A DNA stretch of 12,287 bases from Microbacterium sp. (lineage in GTDB: Bacteria > Actinomycetota > Actinomycetes > Actinomycetales > Microbacteriaceae), in contig NZ_QFPF01000074.1 in assembly GCF_003248605.1 (NCBI RefSeq), forward strand, positions 1 through 12,287, written 5' to 3'. A program made the position numbers and the translations under genes. Shown here in pieces: positions 1 through 7,840 of the stretch. A model generated the notes under the pieces. That model searched no databases. It was not told the DNA's origin and was given only the letters and a program-made list of their open reading frames with translations. The first letter of the stretch is position 1; every line of letters starts with the position of its first letter.

Positions 1-873
1 GGCGCCCGTGAGTGATCCGGCGGGGAACTCGTCGCCGAAGTTCGACAGGTTGCCGTCGACGAAGTACAGCTTGTCGGCGGGGATCTGGCCGAACAGGCTC
101 GGCAGGATCGTCGTGACCTCCTCGAACGTGATCAGGGCGATCGCGTCGGGGTCGGCCGCGAGGACCTCGCTGATCTGCGCGTCGAACGACGTGTCACCCG
201 TGTTGTACGTGGGCGCCGCGACGACCTCGCCACCGGCGGCCTCGAAAGCCTCGGTGACGTAGCCCGCGAGTCCGGTGCCGTACGAGTCGTTGAGCACGAT
301 CATGCCGAGCGTCTGGTTGCCGTCCTCGGCGATCAGGTTGCCGAGAACCTCGCCCTGCAGCACGTCGGAGGGAGCGGTGCGGAAGTACAGACCGTTGTCG
401 TCGTACGTCGTGAACGCGTCGGACGTGTTCGCCGGGGAGAACAGGATCGTGCCGGCGCCGACGACCTGGTCGATGAACTGCAGAGAGACACCGGACGACG
501 CGGCACCGATGATGGCCGAGACGTCCATGCCCAGAAGGCGCGGGATCTCGGTCTCGTAAGCCTTGTTGTCGGTGTCGCCCGAGTCGCCGTACTCGACCTC
601 GATGGTCAGGCCGGTGTCGGCGGTGGCCTCGTTGATCTGCGATGCGGCGTATGCCACACCGGCCTCCTCGGGCGGGCCGAGGAAGGCGAGGTTTCCGGTC
701 TGGGGCAGCGCGGTGCCGATCGTGAGGGTCATCTCCTCGCCGGCCTCGGCGGCGGGCTCGGACGACTCGGTGTCGCCGCCGCTGCCGGCACAGCCTGCGA
801 GGAAGAGCGCGCTGACGCCGACCGCGGCGATACCGCCGAGGACCTTGCCGCGCGAGCGGGTGAAGCCGTTCAT
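1..873 (-). CDS. Branched-chain amino-acid-type ABC transporter substrate-binding lipoprotein (partial, C-terminus outside window)
   Basis: This is the extracytoplasmic ligand-binding subunit of a HAAT/LivJ-type ABC importer; its likely ligands are branched-chain amino acids or related small solutes. The first 291 codons are in the window and the frame runs off the left edge. Residues 1-27 form a lipoprotein signal: basic start (TRSRGK), hydrophobic stretch, and lipobox LAGC with the lipidated Cys at 28. An acidic, Ser-rich linker follows, then a type-1 periplasmic-binding fold with LTIGTALPQTG, a GAASSGVS segment, FSPANTSDAFTTYDD, YFRTAPSD and VLNDSYGTG, all typical of the family. The ATG at 873 is supported by AAGGAG 5-6 nt upstream and by the signal peptide beginning there. 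The permease and ATPase genes are not visible; they may lie beyond the left edge. The family is clear, the ligand is not. Confidence 0.93.
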   Translation of the reverse strand, partial: MNGFTRSRGKVLGGIAAVGVSALFLAGCAGSGGDTESSEPAAEAGEEMTLTIGTALPQTGNLAFLGPPEEAGVAYAASQINEATADTGLTIEVEYGDSGDTDNKAYETEIPRLLGMDVSAIIGAASSGVSLQFIDQVVGAGTILFSPANTSDAFTTYDDNGLYFRTAPSDVLQGEVLGNLIAEDGNQTLGMIVLNDSYGTGLAGYVTEAFEAAGGEVVAAPTYNTGDTSFDAQISEVLAADPDAIALITFEEVTTILPSLFGQIPADKLYFVDGNLSNFGDEFPAGSLTGA

Positions 874-1115
874 GTTGCTCCTTGCTGTGAATGAACGTGA
901 GGCACGGCTCGGGAAGCCTGCCCAGTGGATTCACCCTAAGCGCGGGACCCGCCCACCAATGTTGCGGTGCGTTAACGATGTGTCACAGTAAAGTCACGAC
1001 CCGATAACGGGCCGGTTTTGCCGCCCGAACGGGACAGTTTCCCCCACCGACGGGATGCTGCAGCCACTGTTCCCCCATCGACCCGGTACCACCTGGCGAA
1101 GAACCCGGTTCCGCG
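874..1115. other. Intergenic region between the ABC lipoprotein gene and rarD
   Basis: No gene is seen in these 242 bp. On the minus strand TAGGGT (933-938) could be the -10 of the lipoprotein gene, giving a leader of about 55 nt, but no good -35 lies at 17 bp, so this is weak. A CCCG-ATAA-CGGG hairpin lies near 1000-1011. No convincing terminator for rarD was found, so read-through from rarD into the lipoprotein gene cannot be excluded. Confidence 0.4.
1039..1082. repeat. Direct repeat TTCCCCCAYCGAC, two copies 31 bp apart
   Basis: The 13-mer TTCCCCCAYCGAC occurs at 1039-1051 and 1070-1082 with one difference. The 31-bp spacing is close to three helical turns, the geometry of a paired operator. 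It lies upstream of the ABC lipoprotein gene and downstream of rarD. No known regulator box was recognised with confidence; chance is possible. Confidence 0.35.
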
Positions 1116-2102
1116 TCAGGTGATCGCGCCCAGGTCGGAGGCGCCTCGCGCCCGCCGCGCGAAGAGCAGCGAGTCGACCGTCAGCACCGTGAGCGAGACC
1201 CAGACGAGCGCGAACCCGATCCATCTCTCGAGGGGCATCGGCTCGCCGAGGAGGAACGCCCCCGTGACGAACTGCATGATCGGCGCGATGAACTGCAGCA
1301 GTCCCATCACGGTCAGGGGCACGCGCCGCGCACCCGCGGCGAAGAACAGCAGCGGGGTGGCCGTGGCGACACCCGCGAGCAGGAGCAGCGCGGCGTGCCC
1401 GATGCCGGCGCTGCCGAGGGTGAGGCCCGTCGTGAGCGAGACGACGATCAGCTGCCCGATCGCGACCGGCATGAGCCAGAAGGACTCGAGCGTCAGACCG
1501 CCGACCGCATCGACGGCCGGACCGATCTGCTTCTTGATCAGCCCGTAGACACCGAATGTGGCGGCGAGGGTCAACGCGATCCACGGGAACGAGCCGTAAC
1601 CCACCATGATCACGATGACGGCGAGCGCACTGATGGCGATCGCGATCCACTGCGTCGGGCGCAGGCGTTCGCGCAGCACGAGCACACCGAGGATGACGGT
1701 GAAGATCGGGTTGATGAAGTAGCCGAGGCTCGTCTCGATCACGTGGCCCGTGAGCGTCGCGATGAGGAAGACCTGCCAGTTCACGTAGATCACGGCTCCC
1801 GCGAGGGCGGTCCACAACAGCAGCCGCGGTTGCCGGATGATGCGCGCGAACGCGCCCCACGAGCGGGTGACCGACAGCAGCAGCACGCAGAAGACGAGCG
1901 AGAGCAGGATGCGCCAGGCCACGATCTCCCACGGACCGGTCGGGGCCAGCAGCAGGAAGTAGAGAGGGAGGAATCCCCACAGCAGGTAGGCGGTGAAGGC
2001 ATATATGCCGCCGACGGCGCGCTCGCGCGCCGGGTCGGGCGTGGCGGAAACCCCCGCGGATGTGACCGACCGCGCAGCATCGGGCGCGGGGGTGGGGCTC
2101 AC
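1116..2102 (-). CDS. rarD: RarD-type EamA-family permease
   Basis: The product is a 328-aa inner-membrane protein of the drug/metabolite transporter (EamA) superfamily, RarD branch. About ten hydrophobic helices start at residue 31 (GGIYAFTAYLLWGFLPLYF) and fall into two EamA repeats (about 31-165 and 175-310). RarD-like features include the LLWGFLPLY start, EIVAWRILLS, the NWQVF segment and ETSLGYFINP. The N-terminal 28 residues are an Ala/Pro/Thr-rich cytoplasmic tail. The GTG at 2102 was chosen because a TAGGCT -10 box ends 6 nt before it, which fits a leaderless transcript; no Shine-Dalgarno is seen. RarD members are named for chloramphenicol sensitivity in Pseudomonas, but the substrate here cannot be read from sequence. 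It is likely a single-gene unit, insulated from groES by the terminator at 2274-2307. Confidence 0.88.
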   Translation of the reverse strand: MSPTPAPDAARSVTSAGVSATPDPARERAVGGIYAFTAYLLWGFLPLYFLLLAPTGPWEIVAWRILLSLVFCVLLLSVTRSWGAFARIIRQPRLLLWTALAGAVIYVNWQVFLIATLTGHVIETSLGYFINPIFTVILGVLVLRERLRPTQWIAIAISALAVIVIMVGYGSFPWIALTLAATFGVYGLIKKQIGPAVDAVGGLTLESFWLMPVAIGQLIVVSLTTGLTLGSAGIGHAALLLLAGVATATPLLFFAAGARRVPLTVMGLLQFIAPIMQFVTGAFLLGEPMPLERWIGFALVWVSLTVLTVDSLLFARRARGASDLGAIT

Positions 2103-2108
2103 CGGCTC

Positions 2109-2114
2109 AGCCTA
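2109..2114 (-). promoter_or_regulatory. Leaderless -10 box (TAGGCT) for rarD
   Basis: On the minus strand TAGGCT is followed by 6 nt and then the GTG start of rarD. This matches the actinobacterial pattern in which transcription starts at or next to the initiation codon. The same TAGGCT-N6-GTG arrangement occurs at the methyltransferase gene at 2778. No clear -35 is visible. Confidence 0.6.
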
Positions 2115-2178
2115 CGCCCGGTCACCGACACGACAGCATCCCGAGCCTGCCGAGTGTGCGTGGAATTCTGCCAGAGGC

Positions 2179-2252
2179 GCGGGCGCGGCCCTTCGACGGG
2201 CTCAGGGCGCGAAACGCGGGCGCGGCCCTTCGACGGGCTCAGGGCACGAGAC
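2179..2252. repeat. Two tandem 37-bp repeats carrying the imperfect palindrome CCCTTCGACGGGCTCAGGG
   Basis: The unit at 2179-2215 is repeated at 2216-2252 and differs only in its last eight bases (CGCGAAAC against CACGAGAC). Each unit holds CCCTTCGACGGGCTCAGGG, an imperfect palindrome. Closely similar motifs are, to my recollection, dispersed intergenic repeats in many Microbacteriaceae genomes. Both copies lie downstream of the groES terminator and upstream of rarD. Confidence 0.85.
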
Positions 2253-2273
2253 ACGAAGCCGCGGAGACATGCA

Positions 2274-2307
2274 GAAGGGCCCGGATGCCGAAGCACCCGA
2301 GCCCTTC
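2274..2307 (-). terminator. groES terminator with UUCG tetraloop
   Basis: The 15-nt arms 2274-2288 and 2293-2307 pair at 13 of 15 positions, with wobble pairs at the rest. On the minus strand the loop is TTCG closed by C and G, the very stable cUUCGg tetraloop. It starts 15 nt after the groES stop. The U-tract is poor, as is common in high-GC actinobacteria. Confidence 0.8.
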
Positions 2308-2322
2308 CGATCGATCAGTCGC

Positions 2323-2631
2323 TCAGCGGACGACGACCGCGAGCACGTCGCGGGCCGAGAGCACGAGGAACTCGTCGGCGCCGAACTTGACCTCGGTGCC
2401 GCCGTACTTGCTGTAGATCACGCGGTCGCCGACGGCGACGTCGAGCGGAACGCGGTTGCCGTTGTCATCGATGCGACCCGGGCCCACCGCGATGACCTCG
2501 CCCTCCTGGGGCTTCTCCTTCGCGGTGTCGGGGATGACCAGGCCAGAAGCCGTCGTCTGCTCCGCGTCGACCTGGCGGATGACGATGCGGTCCTCGAGCG
2601 GCTTGATGGAAACCTGAGTGGAAACCGTCAC
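2323..2631 (-). CDS. groES: Co-chaperonin GroES (Cpn10)
   Basis: This 102-aa heptameric cap protein closes the GroEL folding chamber in the cytoplasm. The diagnostic segments are present: [13 protein letters not shown] at the N-terminus, the mobile loop ([18 protein letters not shown], about residues 24-41), the [10 protein letters not shown] strand, [14 protein letters not shown] and the C-terminal [13 protein letters not shown]. The length is near the usual 95-100. The start is GTG at 2631 with a purine-rich AAAGAGG 6 nt upstream. groEL does not follow: a strong terminator and then rarD lie downstream, so groES is monocistronic and groEL must be elsewhere. Control by HrcA is very likely given the two CIRCE operators around its promoter. 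Confidence 0.97.
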   Translation of the reverse strand: MTVSTQVSIKPLEDRIVIRQVDAEQTTASGLVIPDTAKEKPQEGEVIAVGPGRIDDNGNRVPLDVAVGDRVIYSKYGGTEVKFGADEFLVLSARDVLAVVVR

Positions 2632-2660
2632 GGTCTACCTCTTTCTTGATCCAAGACTTG

Positions 2661-2687
2661 TTAGCAACCTCGTGGTGAGAGTGCTAA
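2661..2687 (-). promoter_or_regulatory. CIRCE operator, promoter-distal copy (HrcA site)
   Basis: TTAGCAACC (2661-2669), a 9-nt spacer, then GAGTGCTAA (2679-2687). The right arm matches the CIRCE consensus exactly and the left arm matches 7 of 9 positions. It sits just downstream of the -10, where transcription would begin, so bound HrcA would block initiation. Confidence 0.82.
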
Positions 2688-2691
2688 TCAC

Positions 2692-2720
2692 AGTGTAGGC
2701 ATCCGCTGGCACTCACGCAA
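2692..2720 (-). promoter_or_regulatory. groES promoter (-35 TTGCGT, -10 TACACT)
   Basis: On the minus strand TTGCGT (2715-2720) and TACACT (2692-2697) are separated by exactly 17 bp. The -35 lies inside the spacer of the upstream CIRCE and the start point falls at the edge of the downstream CIRCE, which fits HrcA-repressed housekeeping-type transcription. Confidence 0.75.
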
Positions 2721-2732
2721 CGCGAGTGCCAA
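2706..2732 (-). promoter_or_regulatory. CIRCE operator, promoter-proximal copy (HrcA site)
   Basis: CTGGCACTC (2706-2714), a 9-nt spacer, then GAGTGCCAA (2724-2732). The arms pair at 8 of 9 positions and differ from the TTAGCACTC consensus mainly by G for A. The spacer contains the groES -35. Confidence 0.85.
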
Positions 2733-2777
2733 TCCGGGTGGCGGATGCCGTCATCCGGCCGTGTCGGAGGGTGCGCC

Positions 2778-2783
2778 TAGGCT
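2778..2783 (+). promoter_or_regulatory. Leaderless -10 box (TAGGCT) for the methyltransferase gene
   Basis: TAGGCT is followed by 6 nt and then the GTG at 2790, the same arrangement as at rarD. There is no Shine-Dalgarno before the GTG, which supports a leaderless transcript and this start codon. Confidence 0.62.
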
Positions 2784-2789
2784 GGTCCG

Positions 2790-3977
2790 GTGCTGATGTC
2801 CGAGCTCACCGCGCTGCTGACCCCCGAGGGTCTGCGGCTGCTCGACGCGACCCCGGCGCTGGAGTCGACAGACGACGTCGCCCGCGAGGTCACGCGGCTG
2901 CGCGCGGCGGGGCACTCCCCCGACCTGGTGTCGGCCGTCGTCGGGCAGGCGCGGCTGCGGGCACGCGCGCGGGCCAAGTTCGGCGACCTGGCCGAGCGCA
3001 TGCTGTTCACGCGCGCGGGCCTCGAGCAGTCCACGCGGTTGCAGGTCGCGACGCTGCACGCGCGTCGCTTCCGCGATGCGGGCCTCTCGGTCGTCGCAGA
3101 CCTGGGCTGCGGCATCGGCGGCGACGCCCTCGGGCTCGCGGGCCTCGGACTCGACGTGCGCGCCGTCGAGTCCGACGATGTCACAGCGGCCCTCGCGGCC
3201 TACAACCTCGCGCCGTTCCAGGGCGCGGCATCCGTCGTCTGCGGGCGCGCCGAAGATGCCGACCTCGCCGGCGTCGACGCGGTCTGGCTCGACCCCGCCC
3301 GTCGCACCGCGGGGCACAGCGAGACCCGGGCCGTTGGGGCGTCGGAGTACACGCCGAGCCTCGCATGGGCTTTCGGCCTCGCGGCACGGATGCCCGCGGG
3401 CATCAAGCTCGGTCCGGCGTTCGATCGCGGCGAGATCCCCGACGACGTCGAGGCGCAGTGGATCACCGCCGATGGATCGACGATCGAACTCGTGCTGTGG
3501 TCCGGGGCCCTTGCCCGGTCGGGCGTGCGGCGCTCGGCGCTCGTGCTCATCGGCGGCGGGGCGCACGAGCTGACCGCGCCCGGCGACGCCGACGACGAGC
3601 CCGTGCGCGCGCTCGGTGCCTTCGTGCACGAGCCGGCGGGATCGGTCATCCGCGCTCGGCTGATCGGCGAGGTCGCGCGGGCGCTCGAGGCGGGTCCGCT
3701 CGCGCTCGGCGTGGCCTACCTGACGGGCGACGCGGCGCTGACGAGTCCGTTCGTGTCGTCGTTCCGCGTGCGCGAGGTGCTGCCCGCCGACGTCAAGAAG
3801 CTCGCCCGCGCCCTACGCGAGCGCGACATCGGCACCCTCGAGATCAAGAAGCGCGGGGTGGATGTCGATCCCGCCGTCCTGCGCACGCGTTTGCGACTCG
3901 CGGGACCCGAGTCCGCGACGTTGCTGCTCACGCGGGTGGGCGCCACGCGACTGGCGATCCTCGCCGATCGCGTCTGA
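2790..3977 (+). CDS. Class I SAM-dependent methyltransferase with THUMP-like C-terminal domain
   Basis: This 395-aa cytoplasmic protein has the SAM-binding motif I (DLGCGIGGD, residues 104-112), an acidic residue at the end of the next strand (AVESDD, about 125-130) and a DPARR motif (168-172) at the usual catalytic motif IV position. After the Rossmann core, the C-terminal part (about 320-390: VREVLPADVKKLARALRERDIGTLEIKKRGVDVDPAVLRTRL) resembles the THUMP-like domain fused to such methyltransferases in actinobacteria. That suggests an RNA substrate, but the target is not established here. The GTG at 2790 fits the leaderless promoter; ATG at 2796 is the alternative. It is the only clear + strand gene in the window, divergent from groES and convergent with the DUF4190-like gene. 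Confidence 0.87.
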   Translation: MLMSELTALLTPEGLRLLDATPALESTDDVAREVTRLRAAGHSPDLVSAVVGQARLRARARAKFGDLAERMLFTRAGLEQSTRLQVATLHARRFRDAGLSVVADLGCGIGGDALGLAGLGLDVRAVESDDVTAALAAYNLAPFQGAASVVCGRAEDADLAGVDAVWLDPARRTAGHSETRAVGASEYTPSLAWAFGLAARMPAGIKLGPAFDRGEIPDDVEAQWITADGSTIELVLWSGALARSGVRRSALVLIGGGAHELTAPGDADDEPVRALGAFVHEPAGSVIRARLIGEVARALEAGPLALGVAYLTGDAALTSPFVSSFRVREVLPADVKKLARALRERDIGTLEIKKRGVDVDPAVLRTRLRLAGPESATLLLTRVGATRLAILADRV

Positions 3978-3986
3978 CGCCCGTGC

Positions 3987-4010
3987 CTCAGGTGAACAGC
4001 GTCGCCTGAG
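3987..4010. terminator. Possible shared hairpin terminator between convergent genes
   Basis: CTCAGGTGA (3987-3995), a 6-nt loop, then TCGCCTGAG (4002-4010): nine pairs including one G-U. It starts 9 nt after the methyltransferase stop and overlaps the last codons of the convergent DUF4190-like gene. There is no U-tract on either side, so the call is tentative. Confidence 0.45.
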
Positions 4011-4463
4011 ACGCCGCCCACGCGATCCAGATCATGCTGTAGATCAGCGACAGGATGCCGAGCGCGAGCGCCCACCCCGCGATCTGCCGACTCTCACCCG
4101 CGCGCCGGAGAGCCATTCCCGCGGCCACGACCGCGACGATACCGAGCGGAAAGCCCCAGCCCACGAACAGAGATGCGGTAAGGCCGACGATCGCCACAGC
4201 GAGCGCCCACCCCGCGATGCCGCGGGTGCGCGGCGGTGCCGGCACGGCCTCCGTATCGGGATTCTGCGGGAACGGCACCGGACCCGTCTCGGGCACGAGG
4301 GCGGGCGGGGGTACCGCGGCGGGAGCCGCGAGCCCCGTCTCGGGCGCGCGTGGCGTCACGCCGTCGGTTTGGCGCGGCGCCGCGCCCTCAGTCGCGCGCG
4401 ACGTCATGCCCTCGGGCGCGCGCGGCGTCACGCCCTCGGGCGCGCGCGGCGGCGAAGGGTCGG

Positions 4464-4467
<4 letters not shown>
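3988..4467 (-). CDS. Small DUF4190-type membrane protein with Pro/Ala/Thr-rich repeat tail
   Basis: The function of this 159-aa protein is unknown. Residues 1-82 are disordered, rich in Pro, Ala, Thr and Glu, and contain five 8-residue repeats of PRAPEGVT type (7-46). The C-terminal half has two or three membrane segments: [16 protein letters not shown] (about 86-101), [15 protein letters not shown] (106-120), and after a charged RRAGESR loop [21 protein letters not shown] (130-150). This repeated GWALA...LGI layout is typical of DUF4190 proteins of actinobacteria. Its ATG overlaps the tsaD stop as ATGA, so it is probably translationally coupled as the last gene of the operon. It plays no known part in t6A synthesis. 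Confidence 0.8.
4330..4449 (-). repeat. 24-bp tandem repeat within the DUF4190-like gene (five units)
   Basis: Five consecutive 24-bp units encode [32 protein letters not shown] and PRAPETGL. The first two are nearly identical in DNA and the later ones have drifted. The period is a multiple of three, so copy-number change would keep the frame and only lengthen or shorten the disordered tail. Confidence 0.8.
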
Positions 4468-5551
<1,084 letters not shown>

Positions 5552-5555
<4 letters not shown>

Positions 5556-6096
5556 GTGCAGGCTCCTGCCTCGGTGGTGATCGGCGCGCCCTGCGCCGGG
5601 TGGAGGGCGCCGGTTGTCGTCGCGGGCTCCCGGGCCGGACGCTGGGCCGCCCAGCCCCGCAGATCGAGGCGCATCACGACGGCGTCGACCCCGTCGGGCT
5701 GGTAGTACCGGGGCCTGCGACCGATCTCGGCGAACCCCTCCGACGTGTACAGCTGCTGCGCGACCGGATTGTCGGCGCGCACCTCGAGGAACACCTCGCG
5801 CGCCCCCAGCCCCGCCGTTTCGGCGAGCAGCGCCCGCAGCAGGGCCCGCCCGCGTCCTCGACCCCGGGCGGACTCGGCGAGAGCGATCGTCTGGATGTCG
5901 GCATCCGAGGCCCCGCGGGACGCCCGCACGCCCCCGTACCCGATCAGCCGGCCCGCTTCTTCGAGCACGAGGTAACGGCCGTGGGGCGAGGCGAGCTCTT
6001 CGCGCATCATCGCGTCGGACCACGCGTCGGTCGGGAACGATGCGCGCTCCAGGGCCATGATCGCGCCGAGGTCGGCGCCCGTCGCCGCGCGCACGC

Positions 6097-6100
<4 letters not shown>
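5552..6100 (-). CDS. rimI: GNAT N-acetyltransferase, RimI-like
   Basis: This 182-aa GNAT enzyme is of the type that acetylates the N-terminal Ala of ribosomal protein S18 in E. coli; in actinobacteria the range may be wider. The acetyl-CoA pyrophosphate loop is RGRGRGR (79-85) after the IQTIAL strand, followed by [21 protein letters not shown] (103-123) and the RRPRYY segment (128-133). Residues beyond about 148 form a tail not needed for the fold. The GTG at 6100 overlaps the tsaB stop as GTGA. Its place between tsaB and tsaD is the standard actinobacterial context and is what favours RimI over other GNAT names. Confidence 0.92.
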
Positions 6101-6831
<731 letters not shown>

Positions 6832-6838
6832 GCCCTCC

Positions 6839-6844
6839 AGGGTA
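6839..6844 (-). promoter_or_regulatory. Possible leaderless -10 box (TACCCT) for tsaB-rimI-tsaD
   Basis: On the minus strand TACCCT is followed by 7 nt and the tsaB GTG. It lies between the repeat array and the gene, so it could restart transcription if the array stops read-through from tsaE. No -35 is visible. Confidence 0.5.
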
Positions 6845-6857
6845 GTCGCGGCGCCGC

Positions 6858-6954
6858 GGGGGCGTTGGGGGGCGGTGCGGGGGCGTTGGGGGGCGGTGCG
6901 GGGGCGTTGGGGGGCGGTGCGGGGGCGTTGGGGGGCGGTGCGGGGGCGTTGGGG
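6858..6954. repeat. 21-bp tandem repeat, four full copies plus a partial
   Basis: The unit GGGGGCGTTGGGGGG-CGGTGC is repeated exactly at 6858, 6879, 6900 and 6921, with a 13-bp partial at 6942-6954 that runs into the first palindrome. The copies are identical, suggesting recent slippage or strong homogenisation. The G-rich strand is the + strand. Confidence 0.95.
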
Positions 6955-7014
6955 CGTCAGAACCACCGTGGGGCGCGCTGCAGCACGCCCCACGGTGATT
7001 TCAACGCCCCAACG
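6947..7014. repeat. 68-bp near-perfect palindrome, copy 1
   Basis: The outer arms are CGTTGGGGCGT and ACGCCCCAACG, the inner arms CACCGTGGGGCG and CGCCCCACGGTG, with GCTGCAGC at the centre. Twenty-nine of 34 positions pair. The only asymmetric piece is CAGAAC against GATTTCA. The identity with copy 2 extends over 6946-7020. Confidence 0.95.
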
Positions 7015-7070
7015 GCCGGAGAACATCGAGACCCAGCATCCAACGCCAGCCCACGCCCCGCAGAGCCGAC

Positions 7071-7089
7071 GGTGGGGCGTCAGAATCAC
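7071..7089. repeat. Half copy of the palindrome arm
   Basis: GGTGGGGCGTCAGAATCACC-like sequence matches the left arm of the 68-bp palindrome (GTTGGGGCGTCAGAACCACC) with two differences and has no matching right arm. A local ACGCCCC/GGGGCGT inverted repeat (7053-7059 and 7074-7080) also involves it. It looks like a decayed copy. Confidence 0.7.
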
Positions 7090-7110
7090 CTCGCGGCCGA
7101 CGGAATGCCG

Positions 7111-7178
7111 CGTTGGGGCGTCAGAACCACCGTGGGGCGCGCTGCAGCACGCCCCACGGTGATTTCAACGCCCCAACG
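7111..7178. repeat. 68-bp near-perfect palindrome, copy 2
   Basis: It is identical to copy 1 over 75 bp (7110-7184 against 6946-7020) and in the same orientation, 164 bp away. Perfect identity between non-coding copies implies recent duplication, conversion or selection. Confidence 0.95.
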
Positions 7179-7262
7179 GCCGGAACCGACGCGCCCCAAC
7201 GGCCGGAACCCACGCGCCCCAACGGCCGGGAACGACGCGCCCCAGCGGCCGGAACCCCCCGA
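7171..7262. repeat. Degenerate 23-bp tandem repeat
   Basis: CCCCAACGGCCGGAAC-like units begin at 7171, 7194, 7217 and 7240, exactly 23 bp apart, followed by more diverged units near 7265 and 7286. The first unit is also the right tip of palindrome copy 2. Confidence 0.85.
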
Positions 7263-7336
7263 CGCCCCGGCGGGCAGGATCAACGCCCCAACGCCCGCAG
7301 AAGCAGGGCCGGGCCGAACACGCGCGGGATGCTGCG

Positions 7337-7840
7337 CTACGGCCGCCGCGCGATCGTCACGACCCGCGGCGCGTCGGCGTCGAGTTCGATGGTCGCGCGC
7401 GAGAGGTCGCCGCACATCGTGTCGGCACCCCGGCCGCCGACGGGACGCTCGATCTCGATCTCCCACCACACCTCGCGCAGCCCCTCGGCCATGCCGCGCC
7501 CCCACTCCACGACGACGACCGAGCCGTCGGCATCGATGTCGAGGTCGTCGAGCTCGAGCGCCGAGCCGAGGCGATACGCATCCGCGTGCACGAGCGGCGC
7601 CCCGCCGATGAGCGAGGGATGCGTGCGCGCGATCACGAACGTCGGACTCTGGATGGGCCCGCGCACGCCGAGACCCGCGGCGATGCCCCGTGTGAGCGTC
7701 GTCTTTCCCGCCCCCAGCGGACCCGTCAGCACGAGCAGGTCGCCCGCCGCGAGTCCCGCACCGAGCCGGCGGCCGAGGTTCTCCATCGCCTGGGCATCGA
7801 CCACGTCGTGCGTGCCGAGCAGGTCGTCCGCGACGCTCAC
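7337..7840 (-). CDS. tsaE: tRNA threonylcarbamoyladenosine synthesis ATPase TsaE
   Basis: This 167-aa P-loop ATPase is needed for turnover of the TsaB-TsaD complex in t6A formation. The Walker A motif is GPLGAGKTT (40-48), followed by LTRGIAAGLG, SPTFVIARTHPS, LVHADAYRL, and VVVVEWGRG in the second acidic motif, all characteristic of the YjeE/TsaE family. The C-terminus is slightly longer than average. GTG at 7840 overlaps the alr stop as GTGA. Its stop is TAG. In most actinobacteria tsaB follows almost directly; here about 500 bp of repeats intervene. Confidence 0.96.
   Translation of the reverse strand: MSVADDLLGTHDVVDAQAMENLGRRLGAGLAAGDLLVLTGPLGAGKTTLTRGIAAGLGVRGPIQSPTFVIARTHPSLIGGAPLVHADAYRLGSALELDDLDIDADGSVVVVEWGRGMAEGLREVWWEIEIERPVGGRGADTMCGDLSRATIELDADAPRVVTIARRP

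Larger units (their letters stand above)
6845..7336. other. Non-coding repeat island splitting the tsaE-tsaB junction
   Basis: About 490 bp without a credible gene separate tsaE from tsaB, in an operon whose neighbouring junctions are mostly 4-bp overlaps. It contains, in order, a 21-bp tandem array, a 68-bp palindrome, a spacer with a half copy, a second identical palindrome and a degenerate 23-bp array. All share the core CGTTGGGG or its complement. Several frames stay open only because stop codons are rare in such GC-rich repeats. Confidence 0.85.

Noticed and set aside
994..1980. Arg-rich minus-strand frame overlapping rarD
   Set aside because: It is a shadow of rarD in another frame; the RarD frame gives about ten hydrophobic helices with family motifs.
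2103..2322. groEL remnant or small gene downstream of groES
   Set aside because: The gap holds only a terminator, two repeats and the rarD promoter; no chaperonin-like sequence in any frame.
6832..7089. In-frame N-terminal extension of TsaB with PQRPRTA heptads
   Set aside because: It is translated from the 21-bp repeat and a palindrome. TsaB proteins start at MILAIDTS and a promoter box sits right before that codon.
6858..7262. CRISPR-like array
   Set aside because: The 21- and 23-bp units are directly tandem without unique spacers, and there are no cas genes.
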